From: Muribaculaceae bacterium
Lineage (GTDB): Bacteria > Bacteroidota > Bacteroidia > Bacteroidales > Muribaculaceae
Length of the DNA: 43,190 nucleotides
NCBI GenBank assembly: GCA_009775355.1
Contig: VSPN01000020.1
Coordinates: 1 to 43,190 of the forward strand
Direction: 5' to 3'
The notes under the pieces were generated by a model. The model did no database searches, was not told the DNA's origin, and saw only the letters and a list, made by a program, of their open reading frames with translations. The position numbers and the translations under genes were made by a program. Shown here piece after piece: positions 15,513 to 25,507 of the stretch (its first letter is position 1; each line of letters opens with the position of its first letter).

Positions 15513-17222
15513 TTATTTACGTGATGATTTTGTGACAATTTTTTGAAGAGGAACAATAACCGCGTCATATCCACCGACTTCAAGCGATACAGGTTTGTCG
15601 CGGGAGACCTCGAATGTATGGTCAAGTCCCCATATGAGATCGGTCGTATGGAATATTCCTTCTTCTATTATTGCCATGTCGAAGGCAAGATCGGGGATCA
15701 TCACCCCTATATTTGCAGCCTTAGAATCGAAATTGACCACAAAAAGGAGAGCCTCCGTCTCCGAATACCTGATAAAGGCGAAATGCCTGTGCGGGTCGAA
15801 TGCCGGGTTGCGCAGATTGACATACATCAGGTCGAAAAACGCCCCTTCTCGTATCGCCTCAGCCTCATTGCAGAGATTGAGTACTCTGGAATATACAGAT
15901 CTTAGCCAGCGCTCGTGTGGAGTGAGCAGAGCCGTCGAGCATCTGCCTGCATCATACCACCTGCGCATGGTGTCGTAACTCCAGTAATCGAAAATGGTCG
16001 AACGGTTATTGTCACCGGCGAAACCTTCGTTGTCGACAGCCATCTCTCCGAGTTCCTGACCGTAGTAGATCATGAACGGGCCTTTGGTCATCATTGCGCT
16101 GACCACAAGAAACGGCACGGCCTTGGCCGGATTGCCGGCGAATTCGCGCGACGCGAATCTGACCTCGTCGTGATTCTCGAGAAAATTGAGCATCGAGTCT
16201 CCGATCCCGTCCACCCTCTGCCAGCAGGATGAAAGCTGCGCCGCCGAAAGATTGTCGCATTCCATCCCCTTGAGAGTGTCATACAGATTCACCTTGTCAT
16301 AAAGGTAATCGAAATGGCAGAACTCAAGGAAATCCTTATATGAGTTCACATCATAGATCTCACCGATAAAAATCAGGCGAGGATAATCCTTCTTGACCTG
16401 AGGAATGGCCCAGTGCCAGAACTCACGAGGCACCATGAAGACCATATCGCACCGGAAGCCGTCTATACCTTTCGACGCCCAGAATCGCAGCACATGAAGC
16501 ATCTTGAGCCACGTGTCGGGGACGGGATCATAATGGGTCGACCAGTCACCGGGATCGAATCCGTAGTTCAGCTTGACGGTCTCGTACCAGTCTGTCTCTC
16601 CGCAGAAAGCGGTGAAACAGTCATTGCCTGTAGCCTTGGCCGGGAATTCCACATAAGGCTCTGTGCCGGGCCGGGCTATGTCGAACGATGGAGCGAACCG
16701 CTGGTTGGTGATATAATAGTAATTATTGTCGCGGGCAAAAAACTTCGAGTAATCATCGCGCTGACCGAAATCCTCAACTCCGGCCGGAGCGGAATCTGAG
16801 TGATAGACACGTGCCGTGTGGTTAGGTACAAAATCTATTATAAGGCTCATACCGGCCGCGTGGACACGCTTCACGGTTTCCTCGAATTCCTCCATACGCC
16901 TGTCAACATCGACAGCGATCGAAGGAGCTATGTCATAATAGTCCTTTATGGCATAGGGAGAGCCAGCCTCACCTTTGACCACATTGGGATTGTCGGCAGG
17001 AATCCTGCCGTCTGCATAAGAAGTCTTTGTTGCCATCTCGATGATTCCTGTCAGCCAGAGACAGTTCACTCCCATCGAGGCTAACGATCCGAGCAACCCT
17101 GGTGTAAGATCGACGAGCTTGCCAGAGCCATTCTGCTCATATGTGCCGTCAGGCACACAGGCGGCGTTCATATTCGTGAAAATTCGCGGAAACGCCTGAT
17201 ATATGATTAGTTTCTTTTCCAT
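15513..17222 (-). CDS. Cytoplasmic GH13 alpha-amylase-family glycosidase
   Basis: A 569-residue GH13 enzyme without a signal peptide, probably acting on intracellular glucans or imported maltooligosaccharides. The catalytic residues are visible: DFVPNH at 130-135, nucleophile Asp259 in GFRCD, acid/base Glu288 in FIGEIYD, and His351-Asp352 in LENHD. A small C-terminal beta domain (about 480-569) follows. The start is ATG 17222; a TTG two codons earlier is in frame but less likely. It is encoded downstream of the patatin gene (49-bp gap). Amylase, neopullulanase-like hydrolase or glucan transferase activity cannot be separated from the sequence alone. Confidence 0.9.
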   Translation of the reverse strand: MEKKLIIYQAFPRIFTNMNAACVPDGTYEQNGSGKLVDLTPGLLGSLASMGVNCLWLTGIIEMATKTSYADGRIPADNPNVVKGEAGSPYAIKDYYDIAPSIAVDVDRRMEEFEETVKRVHAAGMSLIIDFVPNHTARVYHSDSAPAGVEDFGQRDDYSKFFARDNNYYYITNQRFAPSFDIARPGTEPYVEFPAKATGNDCFTAFCGETDWYETVKLNYGFDPGDWSTHYDPVPDTWLKMLHVLRFWASKGIDGFRCDMVFMVPREFWHWAIPQVKKDYPRLIFIGEIYDVNSYKDFLEFCHFDYLYDKVNLYDTLKGMECDNLSAAQLSSCWQRVDGIGDSMLNFLENHDEVRFASREFAGNPAKAVPFLVVSAMMTKGPFMIYYGQELGEMAVDNEGFAGDNNRSTIFDYWSYDTMRRWYDAGRCSTALLTPHERWLRSVYSRVLNLCNEAEAIREGAFFDLMYVNLRNPAFDPHRHFAFIRYSETEALLFVVNFDSKAANIGVMIPDLAFDMAIIEEGIFHTTDLIWGLDHTFEVSRDKPVSLEVGGYDAVIVPLQKIVTKSSRK

Positions 17223-17271
17223 AATCAAGTTTTGTTATTGTTGATCATATCTGCTGCATGGTTCTGCCGCT

Positions 17272-18093
17272 TTATTGCTTGCGCGACTTGCCGATGGCTT
17301 CAAGCACCGAACATGCTGATTCATAACCTATCCTTATGGCGGAATCAAGCGCCGAAAGGTCGAATATGCCGTGAGTGGTCAGCTCTCTGGGTGTAATTAC
17401 ATAATCGCACAGCCGGATATCGGTACCAAGGTTCGACTTCGTGGTCAGATGATAAGTTCGCAAGGCTATGTCGATAAGTGAATCCTTGTATCTGTAATTC
17501 TTGTTAAGGGGAGAGCAGTTTGAGCCGTAGAGGACATCGCAATAGTCACGGATCGCCCATGCCGGGAGGTTATGAAGAACTCCGCCGTCGACATAATGGG
17601 CACCGTTGATTGTGACCGGCCTGAATACAATCGGGATACTGCATGATGCCACCACACGCGGCACGATCTCCCCTTTTCCCCAGCCCACCTGTGTGCCCCG
17701 GTCAAGATTTGTTGCGCATACCACACACGGAATCCTGAGATCTTCGAGGTTTCTGACAGGCAGCCATGATTCAAGCATTTTTGAGAATTTAGTAAGTTTG
17801 AATATGCCGTCTTTCGGCACAGTCCATTCGCGGAAATCGGCGAACCTGTTGGCATCGGCAAAACACTGGCGCATGTCGAGAGGCGAAAGCCCGGCGGCAT
17901 ACATCACCGCTGCGATGGAACCGGCCGACACTCCTGAGACAATCTGTGGGCGTATGCCGAACTTTTCCATGGCCATGATGACGCCTATGTGCGAAAAACC
18001 ACGGGCGCCTCCGCCACTGAATGCCACGCCCACAGAATCACGCCGCATGAAACTGATGCGCTCCAATATGCCTTCTATATTCAATGATTTCAC
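17272..18093 (-). CDS. Patatin-like phospholipase
   Basis: A 273-residue lipid acyl hydrolase of the patatin family. The oxyanion motif GGGARG is at 27-32, the nucleophile elbow GVSAG carries Ser56, and the dyad aspartate is Asp169 in YVDGG. There is no signal peptide or added membrane segment, so it is probably cytoplasmic or membrane-peripheral, unlike the outer-membrane PlpD/PNPLA fusions. Its start overlaps the tamB stop by four bases, so the two are translationally coupled, hinting at a shared envelope-lipid role. Confidence 0.92.
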   Translation of the reverse strand: MKSLNIEGILERISFMRRDSVGVAFSGGGARGFSHIGVIMAMEKFGIRPQIVSGVSAGSIAAVMYAAGLSPLDMRQCFADANRFADFREWTVPKDGIFKLTKFSKMLESWLPVRNLEDLRIPCVVCATNLDRGTQVGWGKGEIVPRVVASCSIPIVFRPVTINGAHYVDGGVLHNLPAWAIRDYCDVLYGSNCSPLNKNYRYKDSLIDIALRTYHLTTKSNLGTDIRLCDYVITPRELTTHGIFDLSALDSAIRIGYESACSVLEAIGKSRKQ

Positions 18094-21000
18094 TTTTCCT
18101 TCTTGTTTCCGTTTGTTATTTCCGGATCTGCACCGGTTTTCTTTTTTCTTCTGAACATCCGCTTCAGGAATGTGAAGGGATCGTCGAAGTCTTTCCTGTA
18201 TATTATGCCGACACCTTGTGTGGTGAGCGCGGATTTCAGATAATAGGAAGCATCGTTGAAATGATTGTATGCTTTCAGACGGAGACGGCCATCGCGTGAG
18301 AGAAGATACTCCAGATCAAAATCACCGACAAATGTGGTCTGTGAAGTGCTGCGGTCCCGGTATCCGAGATTTCCGTTGATGAGCAGACGGTTGTCAAAAA
18401 GGCTTGATGAGAGCGCCACATCCACTTCCATGTCTGACAGGTCGCTCTTCTCCGACTTGAAAGAGGGCGCAACCGAGACCTTGTCGGTCAGCGAACCGAC
18501 GATGTTCTGCAACTGCGATGACAGAGTCGATGACGCCACAGAAGCAAGTTCGCCACCCTGTTCGGCACCTGTGTATTCCGGCGTATAGAACCTGTTGAGG
18601 GCAAGCATATATATCACTTGTCTGTTCATCATGTCCTCGGTCGAGACGATGCTCCTCACCTTTCTCTCCACTTCTGATGTTACAGTAGGAAGACTTATGT
18701 CAAAACTGATTTCGGGAGCCTGAATGTCGCCTGTCACCTTAAGCAGCGCATCGACAGGGACACTCGTGCGGTTGAGATCAGGATCCGATTCGAAAGAGGC
18801 ATCAAGATCCGTAAGATTGGTGTTGACACGATAGGCCGCCGTAATGTCAAGAATCCCGGCAAGCGGATCACCGTTGAAAGAGATCGAGCTTCCGTGCCTT
18901 ATCTTGAAATTCTTCAGAATCAGATCCTGGAGACTGAAGTTATAGTCTCCCCTGTCGAGAGTGTATTTGCCATACATCGACAGTTCGTCCGCCTCGCTGT
19001 CGTAGTGCATATGAAGCGCTCCGCGTCCATTGGCCTTGATCCTGTCGCCGGCCTGCGGATCCATAACGATCACCATCCTTGCCCCGGGCGTCACATCGAG
19101 AGCCATATCAAGAGAGAAGAGATCGGGCCTCTCTTTTCGTTCTGGCGAGACTTTCTTGCGGAACTTCTCCTCGAAAGACAGTTCCTTCTCATCCTCAAGT
19201 TCAAGCAACTGTCGCCTGTGGTCGGAAAAAGTCAGAAACGTATAGTCTACAGCGGTCTGAGTCTCGTCAAGCACAAGTGTGAATTCCGAATCTCTGGCTG
19301 TGCGCATGTTGATATTCAAAGCCACGAGACCCGGACGTCCCCGTAGAGTAGCGGATCCATCGGCAAACACACGGCCATACCATCGAGGATTCATTTTCAT
19401 GTCAGTGTCATACACAAGCAGCTTTCTCGCTCCCGACATCTCGAAATCGAACGACGGATCTTTCAGAAACCGATGACTGACCTCTCCGCGAAGCAGCCCG
19501 CTGTTGCCATATCTGTCATACAGGCGGATCCGGGGAACAGATATATGTCCCGGTGAGAAAAACACTGAATCCGATCCGCTGTAGTATACATTTGTATGGT
19601 CGACCTTCATGGTTATGGTGTCGGCATACACTTTGCCGGCGAGGTCGATATCGGAAAATGTGCCGTACAGTTTGACATCACCTGATGCTTTGCCTGACAC
19701 ACTCGATGTGAATCCGCTCATAAACGGCTGAAGAAAGCCTATGTCGAGTCTGTCGGCATGAAAGTCGAATGAAAGAGAATCCCGAGTGACATACACTCCG
19801 CCCCTCACAGTGGCTGAAGATGCATCCTTGCCGGAAATATCGGCGTTTATGGCAACAAGTCCTTGAGAATTATCCCAATGGCTCTCAAGATTGCCATCGC
19901 CGAGGACATGGCCGTTATATGCGAGATTTTTGACAAACAGACCGTCAGTCCGGGCTACCGGCTGGCCTGAAAAAAGACAACTTGCCCTCGCAGTTCCCGT
20001 GGCGATTCCGCCAAAAAAGACATGATTGATATTAAGGATGTTGAAGATATATTCCAGATCTATTCCGGCGAGTTCTGCCGTAATCACATCCATAGGATCC
20101 TCCGATGCGATGCCCCGCAAATCGACAAACTGCACCCCATGCGCGATGCGCAGGCCTGACACCGCCAACGATTTGCCGGAATACGATATACGGGCCGGAG
20201 AGACTGTCCATTCCGCGCCGTTCAGTCTGAAGCCCGAATCAGACAGAGAAGCTTCAAGCATCACTGAATTGTCTGCCAGCCTTCTGGAAATGTCGAGCCC
20301 AACCCTGACGTCTCCGGCATTATCCGGATTACTTGACATCCGCCATCCGAGATCCGCATCCACATGGTCATCATAACCCGACACTGATACTTCAATATCC
20401 GCATAATCGTTTTTCATCGGGAAATTGCAAAGCAGACCCACTTCGGCGGGGAGAGAGTCTTTGACTTCGAGTGTAAGTCTGGTATCCTTTATGAGTTTGT
20501 CTTTCCCTTTGACAAGATAAGGAGCGTCTGCATTCAGAGACAGAGAACGCGCCGTTCCGTCAGCTCTTCCCGACAATACGACCGGAACTCCCGGACGCAC
20601 CGGAGCCCTGAGAATCGAATAAAGGTCATCCGATGGATAAAGAGTTAAGGTCAGATCGGCGTATTGCCCACGCGTGTCGGGCATACTCTTCGACTGCACA
20701 AAAGAGGGCAGGATCTTCTCTGACAGTCCGGATATCATTTCTGACATATCAGCCGGATTGAAAGCACCGGACAGACTCCCGCTCAGGAAATCCGACACCA
20801 GCTTATAAGACCTCATATCATCCTCGCACGAGGCGGAGACCGCAAACTCATTGAGATGGAAATCCGGCCCCGATGCCATTGCGATACCGACATCGTCAAA
20901 CGATATCCGCCCCGTAAGACCATAGGGTGAATTGCCGCGCAGAGCCGCATGAGCAATTCCGGACACCGATCTGATGCCCCTGTTCGATCCCGGGACGAAT

Positions 21001-22625
21001 GCATCGGGCATGACATGATTTATCACGGCATCGAGATTCCACTCTGATTCCATCCCAGAAATAATGCAGTCAGCATCAGCTGAAAAAGAGACGTGCACAT
21101 CGTCGGCTTCGGCATGAGCAGTTATCCTGTCGGCCTCTTTTGCGGCAGCAAGCGATATATTCTCGAATCTTGTGGAGTTGTAGTCTACAAAAGGCACATT
21201 GACTCCGATACTGCCTTCTGCCATTTTTTTATTAAACCGGGCATCTCCCGACAGCCCGAACGCTACAAGACCGAGACGTCTATCGCCGGTCAGAAGTCCG
21301 ACATCAAATGAATCGGAATTCACAGATATGTCTGACAAACTGACCGTTCCGTCGCCAAAGTCCGCCCGGCCTTCGACAGATAGATCTCCGGCAGACGTTA
21401 CAAGACCGGCTACAAGACATATGTTCCTGCCGCCCGTGTCAAATTTACCAGACATACTTATGCCGATGTTGCCCGATGAAGACACCATTTCACGCGCCTT
21501 TTCGGAAACATCCGGCAGCATTCCCATTATTCTATCGTTGAAAGAAGCCGGCAACATGGCTTCAAACGATGACAGTATGCCCGATACGGCAGCCGGATCC
21601 GACAAGCCTGATGCGGATCCGGAAAAAGATATGCTGAAATCTCCGCTCTTCCCGTGCAAATCAAGACTCTCCAAAGTCACGATATCATCCGGATTTCCTC
21701 TGAGTCTGATATTCAGAGCCATTGTTTCACAAAATCCGGACAAAGGCGGAAAAAAAGCCGATAAATCAGATGGAACAAGCGGATCCGCCGATATTATGAC
21801 AGACCGAGGCTGGCTGCGCAGCGCATTCGGGATATCAGTATATCCGTGCATCGACAGCTTCTGATCGGATATGGAAACGACCGAATTTCCGACCTTCAGG
21901 CTAAAATCGGAAAACGAGAGTCCGCGAGGAGACACACCTGCCTTCATGGAAAGTCCATCAACATCAAGGCCGCACTTTTCCTTGAACGCCAGCCGACGCA
22001 GATCGGCCACGATACTGTCGTTTGAAATGAGAGGCATCTCTATGTCAGCACGAAAATCGGAAAGAGAGATATGGTTGTAATCCAGCTTACTGCAGTCAGC
22101 CAAACGGGGAATATACTTGCGGTCGAACGATACAGAAGATTTGCGTATCACCACATTGCGCAACACGACCCTGAATTCAGGAGGGGGAGTTTTCTTTTCC
22201 TTACCCGACAAAGCATCGATGACAAACTGGATATTTAGAGGAGCCCCGTCAGCAGACTGGACTATACGGGCATCCATAGAGATAATTTCGGCATAAACGA
22301 TCTCGATCTCACCCGAAACAAGCAATGTCCATAAATCTATGCCCGCGCCGAGGCGTCCGACCGACAGGCACCGTTCACCAGAAGGTGTATGCAGAGACAC
22401 CCCGTGCATTCTCACCTCATTGAACGGAAGGATATCGACCGCCGAGACCGAGACGCGTCCGCCGAGCAGAGACGTCAGCTCGCGTTCCGCACGATCCTTG
22501 ATGCGGCGTTGCACAGATGGAACTGATACAAGGATATACAGCGTGGCCATAAGCCCGATCACCGCCATGATGGCTGTGAAAAGAACACTGCGCATTACCT
22601 TATAAACAGACCTTGTAGTTGACAT
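18090..22625 (-). CDS. tamB: TamB-family translocation and assembly / lipid-transport protein
   Basis: A very large AsmA/TamB-type protein (1511 residues as drawn) anchored by one N-terminal membrane segment (about 12-34) and spanning the periplasm as a long beta-taco. The C-terminal 400 residues hold the DUF490/TamB signature, with RGDYNFSLQDLILKNFKI, LDITAAYR and a long closing region on barrel-like strands. Such proteins help outer-membrane protein assembly or phospholipid transport. It is divergent from tsaD. The minus-strand -7 box TAAATTTG (22640-22633) ends only 7 bases before this ATG, so transcription may start at or just past it; the in-frame ATG at 22595, preceded by AAGGT, may be the true start. 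Confidence 0.9.
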   Translation of the reverse strand: MSTTRSVYKVMRSVLFTAIMAVIGLMATLYILVSVPSVQRRIKDRAERELTSLLGGRVSVSAVDILPFNEVRMHGVSLHTPSGERCLSVGRLGAGIDLWTLLVSGEIEIVYAEIISMDARIVQSADGAPLNIQFVIDALSGKEKKTPPPEFRVVLRNVVIRKSSVSFDRKYIPRLADCSKLDYNHISLSDFRADIEMPLISNDSIVADLRRLAFKEKCGLDVDGLSMKAGVSPRGLSFSDFSLKVGNSVVSISDQKLSMHGYTDIPNALRSQPRSVIISADPLVPSDLSAFFPPLSGFCETMALNIRLRGNPDDIVTLESLDLHGKSGDFSISFSGSASGLSDPAAVSGILSSFEAMLPASFNDRIMGMLPDVSEKAREMVSSSGNIGISMSGKFDTGGRNICLVAGLVTSAGDLSVEGRADFGDGTVSLSDISVNSDSFDVGLLTGDRRLGLVAFGLSGDARFNKKMAEGSIGVNVPFVDYNSTRFENISLAAAKEADRITAHAEADDVHVSFSADADCIISGMESEWNLDAVINHVMPDAFVPGSNRGIRSVSGIAHAALRGNSPYGLTGRISFDDVGIAMASGPDFHLNEFAVSASCEDDMRSYKLVSDFLSGSLSGAFNPADMSEMISGLSEKILPSFVQSKSMPDTRGQYADLTLTLYPSDDLYSILRAPVRPGVPVVLSGRADGTARSLSLNADAPYLVKGKDKLIKDTRLTLEVKDSLPAEVGLLCNFPMKNDYADIEVSVSGYDDHVDADLGWRMSSNPDNAGDVRVGLDISRRLADNSVMLEASLSDSGFRLNGAEWTVSPARISYSGKSLAVSGLRIAHGVQFVDLRGIASEDPMDVITAELAGIDLEYIFNILNINHVFFGGIATGTARASCLFSGQPVARTDGLFVKNLAYNGHVLGDGNLESHWDNSQGLVAINADISGKDASSATVRGGVYVTRDSLSFDFHADRLDIGFLQPFMSGFTSSVSGKASGDVKLYGTFSDIDLAGKVYADTITMKVDHTNVYYSGSDSVFFSPGHISVPRIRLYDRYGNSGLLRGEVSHRFLKDPSFDFEMSGARKLLVYDTDMKMNPRWYGRVFADGSATLRGRPGLVALNINMRTARDSEFTLVLDETQTAVDYTFLTFSDHRRQLLELEDEKELSFEEKFRKKVSPERKERPDLFSLDMALDVTPGARMVIVMDPQAGDRIKANGRGALHMHYDSEADELSMYGKYTLDRGDYNFSLQDLILKNFKIRHGSSISFNGDPLAGILDITAAYRVNTNLTDLDASFESDPDLNRTSVPVDALLKVTGDIQAPEISFDISLPTVTSEVERKVRSIVSTEDMMNRQVIYMLALNRFYTPEYTGAEQGGELASVASSTLSSQLQNIVGSLTDKVSVAPSFKSEKSDLSDMEVDVALSSSLFDNRLLINGNLGYRDRSTSQTTFVGDFDLEYLLSRDGRLRLKAYNHFNDASYYLKSALTTQGVGIIYRKDFDDPFTFLKRMFRRKKKTGADPEITNGNKKEK

Positions 22626-22632
22626 TTCAGTG

Positions 22633-22640
22633 CAAATTTA
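22633..22640 (-). promoter_or_regulatory. -7 element of the tamB promoter
   Basis: Minus-strand TAAATTTGCA matches the TAnnTTTG consensus. It sits 7 bases ahead of the first tamB ATG, so the message would be leaderless or the start lies downstream. Confidence 0.6.
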
Positions 22641-22672
22641 CGAATTTTCTTTTATATTAGAGGTTAAATGAC

Positions 22673-22680
22673 TAACTTTG
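22673..22680 (+). promoter_or_regulatory. -7 element of the tsaD promoter
   Basis: Plus-strand TAACTTTG matches the TAnnTTTG consensus 33 bp before the preferred tsaD start. It lies downstream of an in-frame ATG at 22668, which excludes that ATG for this transcript. Confidence 0.6.
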
Positions 22681-22712
22681 TATGTAATAAAAGCGTAATA
22701 AGTTCAACAGAG

Positions 22713-23729
22713 ATGAGCGACATAATACTCGGCATAGAATCATCATGCGATGACACGTCGGCCGCCGTCATTGCCGACGGACTTCTAAAAAGCAATGTCA
22801 TTGCCAGTCAGAAAGTCCATGAGGCATATGGAGGCGTCGTGCCAGAACTCGCGTCGCGTGTTCACCAGCAGAATATCGTACCGGTGGTTTCGGAAGCGTT
22901 GCGTCAGGCCGGTGTCAGGGCTGAAGACCTCAGCGCGATAGCATATACGCGCGGTCCGGGGCTTCTCGGCTCGCTTCACGTCGGCACTTCATTTGCCAAA
23001 GGCATGGCCATAGGACTCGATATCCCGCTTGTCGATGTCAACCATCTCCACGGCCATGTCCTGTCACACTTCATCAAGGAAAATCCGGAAGACGAGACTC
23101 CGGAATTTCCGTTTCTGTGCCTGCTCGTTTCCGGCGGAAACTCGCAGATAGTCTTTGTCAGTTCGCCGTCTGAGATGAGAATCATCGGACAGACTATAGA
23201 TGATGCGGCCGGCGAGGCATTTGACAAATGCGCGAAGATAATGGGACTGCCCTATCCGGGAGGTCCGCACATCGACCGGATTGCAAGCGAGGGAGACCCG
23301 ACGAGATTCAAGTTCAGCAAGCCCCATACCGCAGGCTACGACTATTCGTTCAGCGGACTGAAGACTTCGTTTCTATACACTTTGCGCGATGCCGTCAAAG
23401 AAGATGCGGATTTCATTGAAAAGAACCGCGCGGATCTATGCGCGTCGCTCCAGAAGACCATCATCGACATTCTGCTGTCAAAGCTTGAACCTGCCATCAG
23501 GGAGACCGGGGTCCGGCATGTGGCCATCGGAGGAGGCGTGTCAGCCAACTCCGGAGTCAGACAGGCCGTGTCGGACCTGTGCGGCAGGCTCGGGGTAAGA
23601 GCATGGATTCCGGCAAGAAAATTCACAACCGACAACGCCGCGATGGTGGCCATGGCCGGATATTACAAATACCAGAAGAAAGAATTCTGTGATCTCGGGC
23701 TCCCCCCCTTCGCCCGGACCACAATCTGA
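22713..23729 (+). CDS. tsaD: tRNA N6-adenosine threonylcarbamoyltransferase TsaD
   Basis: A 338-residue Kae1/TsaD enzyme that transfers threonylcarbamoyl to A37 of ANN-decoding tRNAs, working with TsaB, TsaC and TsaE; only TsaC is also encoded in this window. The N-terminal nucleotide-binding motif GIESSCDDTSAAV, the metal-binding His111-x-x-x-His115, YTRGPGLLGSL, and GGVSANSGVR are all present. The start at 22713 is preferred over an ATG 45 bases upstream, because homologues begin just before ILGIESSCD and the promoter -7 box lies in between. The stop overlaps the next gene's start by one base. Confidence 0.96.
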   Translation: MSDIILGIESSCDDTSAAVIADGLLKSNVIASQKVHEAYGGVVPELASRVHQQNIVPVVSEALRQAGVRAEDLSAIAYTRGPGLLGSLHVGTSFAKGMAIGLDIPLVDVNHLHGHVLSHFIKENPEDETPEFPFLCLLVSGGNSQIVFVSSPSEMRIIGQTIDDAAGEAFDKCAKIMGLPYPGGPHIDRIASEGDPTRFKFSKPHTAGYDYSFSGLKTSFLYTLRDAVKEDADFIEKNRADLCASLQKTIIDILLSKLEPAIRETGVRHVAIGGGVSANSGVRQAVSDLCGRLGVRAWIPARKFTTDNAAMVAMAGYYKYQKKEFCDLGLPPFARTTI

Positions 23730-24538
23730 TGACACAGACTATGAAAAATAAAGCGACCGATACAGCCGCGGTCATTTCCGGCCAGCCTCTTGCCGAGGAG
23801 ACACGCCATGTGGTCATATATGGTTACACTCATGACGAGTTGAGCAACATCATGCGACACTTCGAGGCTCAGTTGCCCGATTTCATCAGAATCACCATCA
23901 GCAGCAGCCATCTTGTGACGCGCGTGACTCTGACCGGGGTCAGCGACGGAGTGGAGCTCCTCAGATTCAAGATCAACAAGTACCATCAGACTCTTCAGGA
24001 CATGTTCTGCGAGGAAATCGTGACGACAGAAGACAAGAGTGTCCCTCAGGTGCTCGGAGAACTTCTCTCCGAGCGCGAGCTGACGATCGCCTGCGCCGAA
24101 AGCTGCACCGGAGGGAACATCGCACACCGGATAACCCGCAATCCCGGATCATCGGCCTATTTTCTCGGAAGCGTGGTCAGCTACAGCAATGATGTGAAGG
24201 CCAACGTGCTCGGCGTCTCGCGCAACGACCTCGGCCGATACGGTGCCGTCAGCCGCGAGGTGGTGGCCGAGATGGCCGACGGAGTCTCCGCACTGATGCA
24301 GTCAGACTGCGCGCTGGCCACATCGGGCATCGCCGGCCCGGACGGAGGAACAAAATTCAAGCCTGTCGGCACAGTATGGATGAGCGCGAGATACGGCGGA
24401 CAGACTGTTACCGAGCTCATACATTTCGACGGCGACCGCGACAATGTGATAGAAAGTGCCACAAACCATGTCATGGTTATGCTCATCAGGCTTCTTCGCA
24501 ACAACTATAAGGAACAGGAAGACATAAACGATGACTGA
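23729..24538 (+). CDS. CinA-family nicotinamide-nucleotide amidase
   Basis: A 269-residue protein whose C-terminal 160 residues match the CinA C-terminal amidase (PncC), which deamidates NMN in pyridine-nucleotide recycling: CAESCTGGNIAHRIT, GSVVSYSNDVK, YGAVSREVV, ATSGIAGPDGG and KPVGTVW are all present. Residues about 28-95 look like the KH-like linker of full-length CinA, while the N-terminal MoCF/COG1058 domain of about 250 residues is missing. An in-frame ATG at 23741 is an alternative start. It is coupled to tsaD by a TGATG overlap. Confidence 0.88.
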   Translation: MTQTMKNKATDTAAVISGQPLAEETRHVVIYGYTHDELSNIMRHFEAQLPDFIRITISSSHLVTRVTLTGVSDGVELLRFKINKYHQTLQDMFCEEIVTTEDKSVPQVLGELLSERELTIACAESCTGGNIAHRITRNPGSSAYFLGSVVSYSNDVKANVLGVSRNDLGRYGAVSREVVAEMADGVSALMQSDCALATSGIAGPDGGTKFKPVGTVWMSARYGGQTVTELIHFDGDRDNVIESATNHVMVMLIRLLRNNYKEQEDINDD

Positions 24539-24568
24539 AGGGATTCGGTCGCGACAATCTGTCCTCAC

Positions 24569-25507
24569 ATGGATCTGAAACGCCTATTAAAGAATATATG
24601 CGCGCATGCTGCCCGCGGCCTTGTGCGACTTCGTCTGGTTCCATCAAAAATAATAATACACATGGACGGAGGCATATGTTCGCAGATGCACTTCTATCTT
24701 GTCGGCATGCTGCTTTCGCGGTCGGGACACAGAGTAGCTTACGATCTCAGTTGGTTTCGCGATGTCGGCACCGACCTCGACGGGCGGATGTGCCGAAACT
24801 TTGATCTGCTCAGAATTTTTCCTGGACTCAGATTCGAAGAAAGCCGCAATACTATCCTCAACCGCATATATATCAGCCTTTTCTACCGCCGCAACGACTA
24901 CTTCGGCAACACCCATGATAGTCTTGAATGGCAGGAAACCGCTCCACCGGCGTATCTTGACGGATATTTCCGTGACCCGGAGGAAATGTACAGCCGGTTG
25001 TTCAGAGAAGTCTTTCAGATCGATACGCGTGTTCTCAATAACAGCAGTCTTCAGACATTGCGGATGATAGAGAAAGCCGGAGCGGATTCATGCGCCATCC
25101 ACGTGAGACGCGGAGATCTGGCGCGATTTAATGCGGCATACGGTCATCCCGCCGAAACTGACTATTTCAAGGAATGCGTCAGACAAGTGGCGGCAAGATG
25201 TACTGATCCGCAATTCTTTCTCTTCTCCGACGAGCCTGACTGGTGCGAAAGCCATCTTATACCGGAACTCGGTGACTGCAGGATAACAGTCTGCGCCGGC
25301 AACGGCTCCGACAAAGGATGGTGCGACCTTATACTTATGTCACGATGCCGCCACCACATAACGAGCCAGGGATCGATGGGGAAATATGCCGCCCTGCTTC
25401 GCGACGAGAAGAATCTTGACGGACTGGTCACACTGCCCGTGAACGAAGGAGCAGATGACTGGAAACGCAGATATGATTACGCTGCCGTCGTGGCTTCAGC
25501 CACCTGA
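24569..25507 (+). CDS. GT11-like glycosyltransferase (putative alpha-1,2-fucosyltransferase)
   Basis: A 312-residue cytoplasmic or peripheral glycosyltransferase. It carries the GT11 GDP-fucose motif HVRRGD at 178-183, an N-terminal GGICSQMHFYLVG segment equivalent to the family's GGLGNQ motif, and FLFSDEPDW near 217-225. The third conserved block, usually an NSSFSWW type, reads ITSQGSMGKYAALL (264-277), so this is a divergent member. Likely role: decoration of O-antigen, capsule or glycoprotein glycans. It starts 30 bp after the CinA gene and breaks an otherwise common cinA-rpmB neighbourhood. Confidence 0.8.
   Translation: MDLKRLLKNICAHAARGLVRLRLVPSKIIIHMDGGICSQMHFYLVGMLLSRSGHRVAYDLSWFRDVGTDLDGRMCRNFDLLRIFPGLRFEESRNTILNRIYISLFYRRNDYFGNTHDSLEWQETAPPAYLDGYFRDPEEMYSRLFREVFQIDTRVLNNSSLQTLRMIEKAGADSCAIHVRRGDLARFNAAYGHPAETDYFKECVRQVAARCTDPQFFLFSDEPDWCESHLIPELGDCRITVCAGNGSDKGWCDLILMSRCRHHITSQGSMGKYAALLRDEKNLDGLVTLPVNEGADDWKRRYDYAAVVASAT

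Noticed and set aside
15513..22625. A polysaccharide utilisation locus around the cytoplasmic GH13
   Set aside because: The neighbours are patatin, TamB and prs genes; there is no SusC, SusD, sugar sensor or other glycosidase.
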